From contig CAZEJR010000005.1 in NCBI GenBank assembly GCA_964512675.1, positions 53,412 to 117,411 of the forward strand: a stretch of DNA of 64,000 nucleotides. The letters run 5' to 3'. The notes beneath the pieces were generated by a model that was not told the origin of the DNA, made no database searches, and saw only the letters and a program-made list of their open reading frames with translations. The DNA comes from A07HB70 sp964512675 (GTDB lineage Archaea; Halobacteriota; Halobacteria; Halobacteriales; Haloferacaceae). Positions 51,044 through 59,279 of the stretch are shown here, piece after piece. Position 1 is the first letter of the stretch. The number at the start of each line of letters is the position of its first letter. The position numbers and the translations under genes were made by a program.

Positions 51044-51909
51044 CACGACCACCGCCTGACGACGACCCGAACCTCGCCGACGCGAACGTCTGCCGCAGCC
51101 GCGTCCGGTGACTCGAACCGTGTGGCCATGTCGCGCTCGAGACGGGTCGCAAGAGCGGCTGCGAGCCGCCCGTTCGCCTCGTCGACGCGGTCGTGCTCTA
51201 TCTCTCCGAGGTCTGCGCCGGTCAGCTCCGCGGCACGCCGGTAGCGGTGACGAACGAGCGCCGAGACGGGGTAGTCGGCAGCGAGCGCGAACGACATCTC
51301 GTCGGCCGGAAACAGCGTCGCGACCGTCCGGTTCGCGACGAGTCGTGCGAGCGGACCGTAGCCTCTCGTGGCGGCGCGCCGCGCCCGTTCCCGTCCGACC
51401 GGGTCGCCCCGTCCGACCGCCAGCCGCGCGGCGTCGACGTCGGCGGTCGGCGGCGGGTCGCTGCCGACCGTCACCCGTCCGCCGACCGGCGCGCCGCGGT
51501 ACGGGTGCCAGTCTGCGACGACCTGTGTCCGCGCCCCGCCGACGGCCCCACGGACGGCCCCGCGGACGCCGGCGGCGAGGTCGTCTCTCGCGTGCGTCAG
51601 ACGCTCGCCGTCGACCGCGACCCGTCCGATCGCGGCTCGGGCCAGCAGACCGGACAGCGGCCCGTGTGTCGTGCGCTCGAACTCCGGGCCCGCCGTGTGT
51701 GGAAACGCGACGTCGGTCCCGGTGGCCCGGCGCGCGCCGGGGGCGAGCGTGTAGTTGACCGTCGCCGTCGCCGTCGCCACCGTCTCGGCCTGTACGTCGG
51801 CGTCCGGCGGGCCGTCTGTCGTCGCTGACTGGTCGACTGCGGCGAGCGTCCCGACGCTCGCGCCGACGAGGAGGAGACAGAGCGCCGCGTCGAGCACGGT
51901 ACTCGTCAC
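51040..51909 (-). CDS. Membrane-anchored component of the pilus-like locus (289 aa)
   Basis: A 289-residue protein with an N-terminal hydrophobic segment (about 5-25, VLDAALCLLLVGASVGTLAAV) and a large outside domain. The short basic-poor start before the helix resembles class III pilin-like proteins, but I see no clear prepilin peptidase site. Its GTGA start overlaps the previous stop and its TGA overlaps the next start. It belongs to the haloarchaeal DUF7284/7285-type companions of such loci (name uncertain). Function inferred as a structural pseudopilin-like subunit. Confidence 0.7.
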   Translation of the reverse strand: MTSTVLDAALCLLLVGASVGTLAAVDQSATTDGPPDADVQAETVATATATVNYTLAPGARRATGTDVAFPHTAGPEFERTTHGPLSGLLARAAIGRVAVDGERLTHARDDLAAGVRGAVRGAVGGARTQVVADWHPYRGAPVGGRVTVGSDPPPTADVDAARLAVGRGDPVGRERARRAATRGYGPLARLVANRTVATLFPADEMSFALAADYPVSALVRHRYRRAAELTGADLGEIEHDRVDEANGRLAAALATRLERDMATRFESPDAAAADVRVGEVRVVVRRWSW

Positions 51910-52301
51910 GTCCACACCTCCACACGGAGTGTCCCGGCCCGGATCGCGGCGGGGCCGACTCGCACCCCGACCGACCGACCGGCCGACGCGGCGCCCGGTG
52001 GTGGCGCGGGGCCAGCTCGCCACCTGCGGGTCGCCGTCCGTACCGTAACGTTCGTTCGGTAGCCGTCCGGCCCGGCTTCTGGGCCGCGCCCGATCCGTCC
52101 GGGGCGGACCACGGTGCCGTTCGGCGAGAGCGCGGTGTGGACCCGGTCCAGCGCCGGGTTCGCGAGCGCGCGGGTCGGCTGGTCCGGTGTCGCGGTGCCG
52201 AGCGCGCCGGCGTAGAGCGCGACTCCGACGACGACGGCGAACGTCGCCGCGAGCGCTGCGGTCGGTTCGACCTGTGCGCTACGCGCCGACGAGCGTGACA
52301 T
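51906..52301 (-). CDS. Small membrane-anchored component (131 aa)
   Basis: A 131-residue protein with a hydrophilic start (MSRSSARSAQVEPTAAL) and one helix (about 17-37, AATFAVVVGVALYAGAL), followed by a beta-type domain (RTNVTVRTATRRWRAG). The Glu before the helix (QVEPTAA) recalls the Glu5 of type IV pilins, so a pseudopilin role is plausible. It starts inside the 3' end of the preceding gene and overlaps the next one. Confidence 0.7.
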   Translation of the reverse strand: MSRSSARSAQVEPTAALAATFAVVVGVALYAGALGTATPDQPTRALANPALDRVHTALSPNGTVVRPGRIGRGPEAGPDGYRTNVTVRTATRRWRAGPAPPPGAASAGRSVGVRVGPAAIRAGTLRVEVWT

Positions 52302-52749
52302 CGTAGCCCTCCCCGACGACGTGACGAACCGTCAGCGGCCCGTCGACACGCCGCCAGCGGCTCTCGTTCGCCTGTGCCTGTTCCGCGGCCTGGCGGAGCT
52401 CGTCTGTCGAACTGAACCGACGCTCCGGGGGCACACCGCGTAACACCGCGCGAAGGTCGTCGTCGCTCCCGACCGGTGTCACCGGACCGTAGACGAACGC
52501 CGCGGTGACAGCTCCGGCGTCGCTCCGGAGCGCCACGCCGCGTGGTGTCAGTCTGACCTCGCTGGCGTCAAGCGGGTGTTCGGCGTACGCGCCGTACTCC
52601 GTCGCCGCGGTCCTGTCGACGACGTCCGCGACGCTCGCGGCGTCTGGCGGCGGGGTCGTCGGAAGCCCGACCGCGGTCCCGACGAGCACGGCGCTCGCGG
52701 CGGCGACACCGACCCACGCGTACCAGCCGTCGACTGGCGTGTCGAACAC
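52279..52749 (-). CDS. Small membrane-anchored component (156 aa)
   Basis: A 156-residue protein. After VFDTPVDGWYAW comes one hydrophobic helix (about 10-30, VGVAAASAVLVGTAVGLP), then a soluble domain ending GPLTVRHVVGEGYDVTLVGA. It overlaps the next gene's start by 23 nt. The GTG at 52749 follows the TadC-like gene by 37 nt. I recall this as a DUF7283-type protein of haloarchaeal pilus loci, from memory. Confidence 0.7.
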   Translation of the reverse strand: MFDTPVDGWYAWVGVAAASAVLVGTAVGLPTTPPPDAASVADVVDRTAATEYGAYAEHPLDASEVRLTPRGVALRSDAGAVTAAFVYGPVTPVGSDDDLRAVLRGVPPERRFSSTDELRQAAEQAQANESRWRRVDGPLTVRHVVGEGYDVTLVGA

Positions 52750-52786
52750 GGTGGGTGTGGCCTCGGTATCCGGTTTCAAACCCGGC

Positions 52787-54502
52787 CTACAGCAGGGCCC
52801 CGGCGACGACGACGGCGAGGAGGAACGCCGTCGTCGCCGACGCGAGCGCCACCCCGACACGGTAGCCGACGAGCGCACGGTCGAGTCCACGCTCCAGCCC
52901 CGTCGCGAGGACCGTCAGCGTCGCCGCGAGCAGCAGAACGTACGCGCCGACGGCGGGTCCGAGCGCCGACACCGGGAGCGCGCGTCCGCCGAGCGGCCCG
53001 ACGTCGCCGCCTATCCCCGCCGCGAGCGCGACCGTGGCGCCGCCGACGAGTGGCCCGAACAGCGCCGCGGTGTTTGTGAGTGTCCCCGTCACCGTGGAGA
53101 GCTCCCGTCGCCCTTCGCGTTCGACCCGGCGGAGCGCCGAGAGGTGGTCTCCCAGCGCGGTCAGCGCCTCGCCCGCCGGCTGGCCCTCCCGCGCCGCGAG
53201 GGCACACAGCGCCGCCGCGCCCCGGAACCGTCGGCTCGGCGTCGCGGCAAGCGCGCCGTCCGGGGCGAGAAACGACGTACCGACGGTCGCGCCGAGCCGC
53301 CGCTGCCGGCTGACCGCCTCGCGGAACAGCCGGCCCGTCTCGCCGTCGAGCCGCGACGCGACGGCGGCGAGCGCCGGCTCGACCGCCTCGCCGGCAGCGA
53401 CGCGCCGCCCCACGAGTCGGAGCGCGTCTGGCAGTTCGGCCTCCGCCTCGCGCGTCCGGTCGCGGACGCGCTTTGCCGACCGGAACGACACACTCAGTCC
53501 CGCGCCCGCCCCGAGGCCGGCTGCGGCGACCGGAACTGCCCACCAGCCGACCAGTGCGACGGCGGCGACGGCGCCCACAGCCGCCGTACCGAGGCCGACG
53601 AGCCCCGCTCGCAGGGGCGTATCCGGGACCGACGGGTGATCGCGACCGACCGACGGCGGCGGGAACGCGACGGGCCGGCGGACGAGGAGCTTCGCGCTCG
53701 TCCCGACCAGAAGCGCCGGCAGGAGCAGGTCGTAGACGAGGACGACAGCGGGGACGCCGACGCGCAGGCCGGCGACGCTCGCCGCCGGAACCGTCCCGAC
53801 GAGCGCTAGCGGAAGGAGGACGCCGAACGCGTACAGGCCGGAGAGTGGTCCGCGAACGTCGCGCGCGAACGCCGCGACCCGCTCGCGCGCGCCGTCGAGC
53901 GTCGCCGTCAGCGCGCGCTCCAGTGTCCGCTCGCGCTCGCCCGGCGGGTCCGTGGCGCTCTCGGCGAGCAGCCGGGTCGCCCGGTCCAGCGCCGGAAACG
54001 TCGTCCCCCACTCGTCGCCGAACGACCGTAGCCCGGCGCCCGGACTGCCCCGCGCCAGCCGGACGTGACGCGCGAGACTCGCCGCGAGCGGCCCCGTCGC
54101 CGTGCGGGCGACGACCGCTGCGGCACGCTCCGGGGACGGTTCCACACGGAGGCGAACGGCGACCCGACCGACGAGTTCGGTCGTCGCCCCGGCAGCACGC
54201 GTCCGGCGAAGCGCCGCGAGCGCGACCGGTCCCCGTCCGACGGCACGGTACGCGGCCAGCCCCGCCGCGGCCCCGACCAGCCCCGCGAGAGGCGGCGGCG
54301 CGACGAGCGCGACGGCACCGACGGCGACGAGTCCGACCGGGAGCGCTACACCGGCGGCTGCCGCGGTCACCGTCGCGGGCGCGACGTCGAGGTCGAGGTA
54401 CCGGACCGCCCGCACGAGGTCGTCGTCCGGGTCGGGTGTCGTCGGTGCGACCCGCGCGAGTCGCGCGGCCCCGACGAGTGCGCGCTCTGTTGCTCCGGTC
54501 AC
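52787..54502 (-). CDS. TadC/PilC-like (T2SS F family) membrane protein
   Basis: A 571-residue polytopic membrane protein, the platform of a type IV pilus-like machine. It has two repeats of the T2SF type: helices near 60-110, a cytoplasmic domain (ARHVRLARGSPGAGLRSFGDEWG), central helices near 215-265 and 305-350, a second cytoplasmic domain (VGRRVAAGEAVEPALAAVA) and final helices. It would interact with the ATPase encoded just before it, whose stop overlaps its start by 4 nt (ATGA). Confidence 0.88.
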   Translation of the reverse strand: MTGATERALVGAARLARVAPTTPDPDDDLVRAVRYLDLDVAPATVTAAAAGVALPVGLVAVGAVALVAPPPLAGLVGAAAGLAAYRAVGRGPVALAALRRTRAAGATTELVGRVAVRLRVEPSPERAAAVVARTATGPLAASLARHVRLARGSPGAGLRSFGDEWGTTFPALDRATRLLAESATDPPGERERTLERALTATLDGARERVAAFARDVRGPLSGLYAFGVLLPLALVGTVPAASVAGLRVGVPAVVLVYDLLLPALLVGTSAKLLVRRPVAFPPPSVGRDHPSVPDTPLRAGLVGLGTAAVGAVAAVALVGWWAVPVAAAGLGAGAGLSVSFRSAKRVRDRTREAEAELPDALRLVGRRVAAGEAVEPALAAVASRLDGETGRLFREAVSRQRRLGATVGTSFLAPDGALAATPSRRFRGAAALCALAAREGQPAGEALTALGDHLSALRRVEREGRRELSTVTGTLTNTAALFGPLVGGATVALAAGIGGDVGPLGGRALPVSALGPAVGAYVLLLAATLTVLATGLERGLDRALVGYRVGVALASATTAFLLAVVVAGALL

Positions 54503-56394
54503 CGCGCCGCGCCCCGTCCCTGCTCGCGGTACGCTGCCGTCACCTCGTCCGGAGCCGTCCGCCCCGTCTCCGCAAGCCGCCGGACGTGAGCCGCGCGCCG
54601 GGTGAGTGCCTCGCGGACCGCCGCGTACCCCTCGTTCGGCGCTGCCAGTGCGGCGACCAGCCGGCTGTTCCCGCGGTCGACGACACCGGCTGGGTCGCCG
54701 TCCTGTTCGTACAGGGTCTCGAACGCCGGCCCGTCGTCGGTCGAACGCACCTCGAAGATCCCCGCCAGCCCGCGGTCCGGCGGCGGCGAGAGCGTGATGA
54801 GGAGGTCGGTCGACGCGAACGACGACGGCGACACGCCGAGGTCCGTGACGACGCGCTCCCGCACCGCCTCTGGACCGTCGCCGTGGACCGTACCGAGCAC
54901 GGCGCTCCCGGCTGCGCCGACCCGCATCGCCTCGTACAGCGTCGCAGCCTCCTCGCCGCGCACCTCGCCGACGACGAGTGCGCCCTCGCCGAGCCTGAGC
55001 GCCGTCCGGAGCGCACGCTCCGGGCTGACCGCCGGACCCTCGCCGGTCGTCGTCCGGAGCGGCTGGACGTCACGACCGGCGTCGCGGAGCGCGGCGACGG
55101 GGAGTTCGGGCGTATCCTCGACTACCACCGTCCGGGTCGCGGCGGGCAGCTCCCAGAGCAGAGCGCCGAGGAGCGTCGTCTTCCCGGCGCCGCGGGGCCC
55201 GGCGACGAGCCCCGCCGCGGCGCGCTCGACGGCGAGCGAACAACACGCTGCCGCCGGCGGCGAGAGGGTACCATTCGCGACGAGTGCCGGCAGCGTCCAC
55301 GACTCGCGTGCGTCGCCTCGAACGGCAAACCCCGGCCCGTCACTCGCCGGATCGGTGACGCCCGCGACACGGACGCGCTCGTCTCCGACCGAGAGCGTCG
55401 CGTCGAGTGTCGGGCTGGCCCGGGAGAACGCTCGCCCGCTCTCGCGACGGAGCCGCGAGCCGAGCGACGCCGCGCCGGCTGCGGTGAGCAACGCGTTCGT
55501 CCGCATCCGCTCGTCGTCGGCGACGACGCGCACCGGGTTCTCTGCCGCCGGCGCGGTGACGAACGCGTCCGTCACCGCCGGGTCGGCGAACAGGTCCTCG
55601 AACAGCCCCGCGCCGGCGGTGTGCTTCCGCAGGACGTCCGCGAGCGCAGCGACCGGCGTCGACTCGTCCGCAACGGCCCGCACCGCCTGCGCGGGTGACG
55701 CTCCCCCTGCGAGCCGTTCGCGGGCCGCGGCGAGTGTCGCCGTCGCTGCTCGCGAGAGCGTCGACTCGACCGGCGTGAGGTGGTAGTGTGGCCCCGACGG
55801 AGTCTCGTACACCCGGACTGTCGGACCGGCGTCGGGGTCGCGGCGCTCGCGGAGCCTCGCGCCGACCGGCGGCGTCGGGTCGAACCGCACCCCGGCGGCT
55901 GTCGGACCGACGCGTGTCCCGAGGTCGTCGACCGACTCGACTGCCGCAGCAGCCTCCGTGAGCCCCGTCTCCGCGGCGACACGTGACGCCGCTCCGGCCC
56001 GACCGGTCGCCTCGCGCGCCGCCCCGAGCGGGTCACGCCGTGCCCGCGCCGCGAGCGCCCGGTCGTGGACCGCGACGCGCTCGACGAACCGCCCGGCGGC
56101 GAGAAAGAGCGCGGTCGCCGTGCCGTCGTGGCGCCAGACACGGCCGTCCCGGACGGTCCGCACGACGCCGGCGTCACGGTCGGCGAGCGCCCCGACGACC
56201 GTCGCACGACACGGCGCGGCCCCGAGGTCGCCCTCGCCGGGACAGTCGTCGGCGTCGATCGTCAGTACCGTCGTCTCGCCGTCCGGCTGTGTGTCGAACG
56301 CCGTGTCACACTGACAGTCGCTCGGCGTCGACGACCCGGTCCGGAGTCGGTCGAACGGGAACACGACGCGGCTGGCCGCGTCACCCGACTTCAA
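54499..56394 (-). CDS. Type II/IV secretion-type ATPase (VirB11/PilT family)
   Basis: A 631-residue ATPase that powers the machine. The last 330 residues are the motor: Walker A GPRGAGKTT near 392, the Asp box (VEDTPELPV), and Walker B in GALVVGEVRGEEAATLYEA. The N-terminus has a cysteine pattern CQC at 27-29, then two more Cys around 51-62 (DDCPGEGDLGAAPC), which suggests a metal-binding domain. The Arg/His box GTVHGDGPEAVRER is present. It overlaps both neighbours. Confidence 0.92.
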   Translation of the reverse strand: MKSGDAASRVVFPFDRLRTGSSTPSDCQCDTAFDTQPDGETTVLTIDADDCPGEGDLGAAPCRATVVGALADRDAGVVRTVRDGRVWRHDGTATALFLAAGRFVERVAVHDRALAARARRDPLGAAREATGRAGAASRVAAETGLTEAAAAVESVDDLGTRVGPTAAGVRFDPTPPVGARLRERRDPDAGPTVRVYETPSGPHYHLTPVESTLSRAATATLAAARERLAGGASPAQAVRAVADESTPVAALADVLRKHTAGAGLFEDLFADPAVTDAFVTAPAAENPVRVVADDERMRTNALLTAAGAASLGSRLRRESGRAFSRASPTLDATLSVGDERVRVAGVTDPASDGPGFAVRGDARESWTLPALVANGTLSPPAAACCSLAVERAAAGLVAGPRGAGKTTLLGALLWELPAATRTVVVEDTPELPVAALRDAGRDVQPLRTTTGEGPAVSPERALRTALRLGEGALVVGEVRGEEAATLYEAMRVGAAGSAVLGTVHGDGPEAVRERVVTDLGVSPSSFASTDLLITLSPPPDRGLAGIFEVRSTDDGPAFETLYEQDGDPAGVVDRGNSRLVAALAAPNEGYAAVREALTRRAAHVRRLAETGRTAPDEVTAAYREQGRGAAR

Positions 56395-56842
56395 CGCTCG
56401 GTCGACTGCCCGCTACGCGCGACACGCGCACCACGGTCGGCGGTCCGACCAGTCCGAGACGGAGCCGGTGCCGGCCAGCCGTGCGGAGTTTCACCGGGCC
56501 GCCGAGCGTCCGGAGGTCGACCGGGAGCGCGTGGCGCCTCGTCCGGCCGCCGCGCACGCGGTAGGTGACGGTGTCGGCGTCGCCGCGGAGCGCGAACGAG
56601 GCGACGCCGGCGCTCGACAGCGACCGGGCCGGGAGCCGAACGGTAACCGTCCGCCGTGCGCCGGGGACACCCGCAGCCGTCGGGTCAGCCCGGTCGACGA
56701 GCAGGCGGGCCGCGCGCTCGACTCGCTCGACGCCGGCGTCGAGACGCGTAGCGGTCCGGTCGTGCCTGCCGGTCTCTATCGCTGCCGTCCCGACCCCCGC
56801 AACCGCGACGAGGAGGACGGCAGCGAGGACGACGCGGATCAC
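56381..56842 (-). CDS. Small anchored component upstream of the ATPase (153 aa)
   Basis: A 153-residue protein with one hydrophobic helix at 2-22 (IRVVLAAVLLVAVAGVGTAAI) and a soluble domain rich in Arg/Val/Thr with RRTVTVRLPARSLSS. It is probably an extracytoplasmic, anchored subunit. Haloarchaeal equivalents are named DUF7311 (from memory). It overlaps the ATPase start by 14 nt and the coiled-coil gene by 4 nt. Confidence 0.72.
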   Translation of the reverse strand: MIRVVLAAVLLVAVAGVGTAAIETGRHDRTATRLDAGVERVERAARLLVDRADPTAAGVPGARRTVTVRLPARSLSSAGVASFALRGDADTVTYRVRGGRTRRHALPVDLRTLGGPVKLRTAGRHRLRLGLVGPPTVVRVSRVAGSRPSVEVG

Positions 56843-57303
56843 CAGACGTCGCGGAGCCGCGCGAGCAGCGACCGACTCTCGTCCGTCTGGTCCTCCGTGC
56901 CGGCTCGACGCTCCCGCTCGTCCCTCGCCGGTGTCCGTGCCTCGCGGGCGACACGTTCGGCCCGGTCTGCCGTCGGGTCGCTGGGTGCTTCCCCGCGGTC
57001 GGCCTCCAGCGCCGTGACCCGCTCCTCGAGTTCGGTCGTCCGCGCCACGGCGGTCTCCGCCCGCGACTCGACGTGCTCGTCGACCCGTTCTACCTCACCG
57101 ACGAGACCACGCACCGCGTCGAGGCCGGCCTCGACGGCGGCCAGCCGGTCGTCGAGGTCGTCGGCACGGTCCTCTAGCGCTCCGACGCGCGCCTCGAGGG
57201 CGGCGGCGTCGGCTGCGGGCCGGGTCTCCGGGTCGTCGCTCAGACGGCGCTCGACGGCGCCGAGTCGTTCTGCTAGCTCCTCGCGGTCGAGGTCGATTGC
57301 CAT
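56839..57303 (-). CDS. Coiled-coil protein, first gene of the pilus-like operon
   Basis: A 154-residue protein almost entirely predicted coiled coil (regular Leu/Val heptads, for example ALEARVGALEDRADDLDDRL), ending in a charged tail with LLARLRDVW. It has no membrane segment, so it is likely cytoplasmic. I recall such a protein as DUF7310 at the head of haloarchaeal pilus-type operons. It has its own promoter and overlaps the next gene by 4 nt. Confidence 0.75.
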   Translation of the reverse strand: MAIDLDREELAERLGAVERRLSDDPETRPAADAAALEARVGALEDRADDLDDRLAAVEAGLDAVRGLVGEVERVDEHVESRAETAVARTTELEERVTALEADRGEAPSDPTADRAERVAREARTPARDERERRAGTEDQTDESRSLLARLRDVW

Positions 57304-57326
57304 CCGGCGGCGCTGGCCGCGGGATC

Positions 57327-57334
57327 GGTAAAGA
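57327..57334 (-). promoter_or_regulatory. Promoter of the pilus-like operon
   Basis: On the minus strand this reads TCTTTACC, centred 27-28 nt before the ATG at 57303. It lies between the phosphodiesterase stop and the coiled-coil gene and would drive the eight-gene run to 47582. Confidence 0.55.
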
Positions 57335-57343
57335 GCGTCGGGG

Positions 57344-58747
57344 TCAGACCAGGCTCGCCCCGTCGAACGCCGTTCGCGGAGCGTCGATATCCATCAGGTC
57401 GAGGACGGTCGGGGTGACGTCGAGGAGGTCGACGTCTGTCATCGTCACGCCCGGGTCGTCGACGACCAGCGTCGCGTCCCGAAAGCTGTGCATCCCGTTT
57501 CGCGGCCCGGTGTCGAACACCGCGTCGCTCCCGGTGAAGCCGGCCTTGAGGTCGAACCCGTCGTTCGGGATCACGGTCAGGTCGGGCGCGATGTCGGCGT
57601 GGTCGCCGCGGTACGCGGTCTCTCTGTCGACGACACGGTCGGCGACCGGGGCCCCCTCTGGCCCCGTCAGCGACTCCAGCATCGACCTGAGTTCGTCGCG
57701 CCGCGCCTCGTACTCGCTCTCTGGAACCCCGCCGCGGGGCTCGCGTCCCTCGAGGTTGAGGTAGAACCGGCCGGGAATGAGCGAGTACGCGAGGGCGTCC
57801 TCGGCGATGTCGCTCAGGTCCTCGTGGTCGTCTGTCTCGAACGAGAGCCAGCCCTCGCGCTCGAGCCACTCGTTCAGGTGGACCTCGTAGTCGAGCGACC
57901 TGAACCCGTGGTCGCTGGCGACGACGAGTGTCACGTCGTCGGCCAACGCGTCGCGGATCTGCCCGATATACTCGTCGACGCGCCCGTAGAATCCGAGAAA
58001 CGCCTCGCGTCCGTCGAAGTCTGCCGGGGGGGCGACCGGGCTGCCGTCCTCGTCGGTCGGCTGGTACGCCCCGCGTTCGCCGTACTCGTAGTCTCGGTAG
58101 AGGAAGTGGTTCACCCGGTCTGTGGTCATGAACACGCCGAAAAACAGGTCCCAGTCGTCCTCGGCAAGGAAGTGCTCGAACGCCTCGAACCGGCGGTCGA
58201 CCGTCTCCTCCGCGTTCTCGACGAACTCGGTCCGGTCGGCTGCGTGGCCGAGCTTCGGGTTCACGTCGAGGCGGTAGCCCATGTCGTCGAGACGGCTCCC
58301 GAACTCGTCCGGGTAGGCCGCGCGCTCGACGCCCGGCGAGAGGAAGCCCGAGACCATCCGCTGGACGTTTCGCTGCGGCGGGAACGTAACCGGGACGTTC
58401 ATCACCGTCGCGCGTCTGTCGGCGTCGGTGACACGGTCCCACAGCCGGGTCGCCTGTACGTCGCCGCCCATCGGCACGTAGGTGTCGTAGGTACCGTTCT
58501 CGCGGTCTTGGAAGCCGTAGACTCCGGTCTCGCCCGGATTGACGCCGGTCGTGAGCGCCGGCCAGCACGCACTCGACTCCGGCGGCACGATGCTGTGTAT
58601 CGCCCCACCGCTCCCGTCTTCGACCATCGCCGTGAGGTTCTCGAAGACGTCGGGGTTGTCCTCGATGAGCGAGAACGGAACGCCGTCGATCCCGAGAAAC
58701 GCGACGCGCGGGTCGTCGGCCCCGCGCAGCCGGTCGAACAGGTCCAT
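57344..58747 (-). CDS. Alkaline-phosphatase-superfamily phosphodiesterase/phosphotransferase
   Basis: A 467-residue protein of the type I phosphodiesterase/nucleotide pyrophosphatase group. It begins VAFLGIDGVPFSLIEDNPD with the metal-binding Asp, has the nucleophile region SACWPALTTGVNPGETG, then MTTDRVNHFLYRDYEYG and the metal site VASDHGFRSLDYEVHLN. There is no signal peptide, so it is cytoplasmic. Substrate unknown. The ATG at 58747 is set by the conserved first strand; divergent DUF5788-like gene upstream. Confidence 0.88.
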   Translation of the reverse strand: MDLFDRLRGADDPRVAFLGIDGVPFSLIEDNPDVFENLTAMVEDGSGGAIHSIVPPESSACWPALTTGVNPGETGVYGFQDRENGTYDTYVPMGGDVQATRLWDRVTDADRRATVMNVPVTFPPQRNVQRMVSGFLSPGVERAAYPDEFGSRLDDMGYRLDVNPKLGHAADRTEFVENAEETVDRRFEAFEHFLAEDDWDLFFGVFMTTDRVNHFLYRDYEYGERGAYQPTDEDGSPVAPPADFDGREAFLGFYGRVDEYIGQIRDALADDVTLVVASDHGFRSLDYEVHLNEWLEREGWLSFETDDHEDLSDIAEDALAYSLIPGRFYLNLEGREPRGGVPESEYEARRDELRSMLESLTGPEGAPVADRVVDRETAYRGDHADIAPDLTVIPNDGFDLKAGFTGSDAVFDTGPRNGMHSFRDATLVVDDPGVTMTDVDLLDVTPTVLDLMDIDAPRTAFDGASLV

Positions 58748-58839
58748 ACGCCGTCGTAGGCCGTCGGACACATGAACGTTCCAGTTCTCGGCTGGCCCCC
58801 GCCTCAACCGTGAAGTGGCAGCCGCCCGTAGCGACGCGA

Positions 58840-59277
58840 GTGAAGGAGTTCGAGCGGAAACAGCTCGTCGAGCGGATCGACCGCGACGGCGCGACCGTCG
58901 GGGTTCGGATCCCCGACCGCATCGAGGTACAGGGCGAAGAGGTCGAACTCCGTGACTTCGTGTTCGAGATCAAGCGCCGCGAGACGGTCCCTCCGGGCGA
59001 GCGCGACCGGGTCGAGCGCGCCAAGCGCAACCTCCGGCGCGAGCGCCTAGAGCGCCGCGAGCTGATCGAGGCCGGCGACGTCAGCTACGAGCAGGGCGAG
59101 GCGCTCGCGGACGCAGTCGTCGGTATCGACCGGGCGCTCGAGGCGCTGGAGAGCCTCGATTGCAGCTCCGTCGAGCGCGAGGCCGCGGCCCAGGAGGCCG
59201 CCGACACCAAGCGGTGGATGTCGTTCCTGAAGCAGGCGCTGGGCCAGGAGGACTCCCAGACGAGACGGGGGCTCTGA
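58840..59277 (+). CDS. DUF5788-like haloarchaeal protein
   Basis: A 145-residue charged protein: VKEFERKQLVERIDRDGATV, VELRDFVFEIKRRETVPPGE, a long basic helix (RVERAKRNLRRERLERREL) and KRWMSFLKQALGQED. I recall it as DUF5788; function unknown. The GTG at 58840 aligns with that family, while a GTG at 58810 is also in frame. It ends 2 nt before the polX start, suggesting cotranscription and perhaps a link to DNA repair. Confidence 0.78.
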   Translation: MKEFERKQLVERIDRDGATVGVRIPDRIEVQGEEVELRDFVFEIKRRETVPPGERDRVERAKRNLRRERLERRELIEAGDVSYEQGEALADAVVGIDRALEALESLDCSSVEREAAAQEAADTKRWMSFLKQALGQEDSQTRRGL

Positions 59278-59279
59278 CC

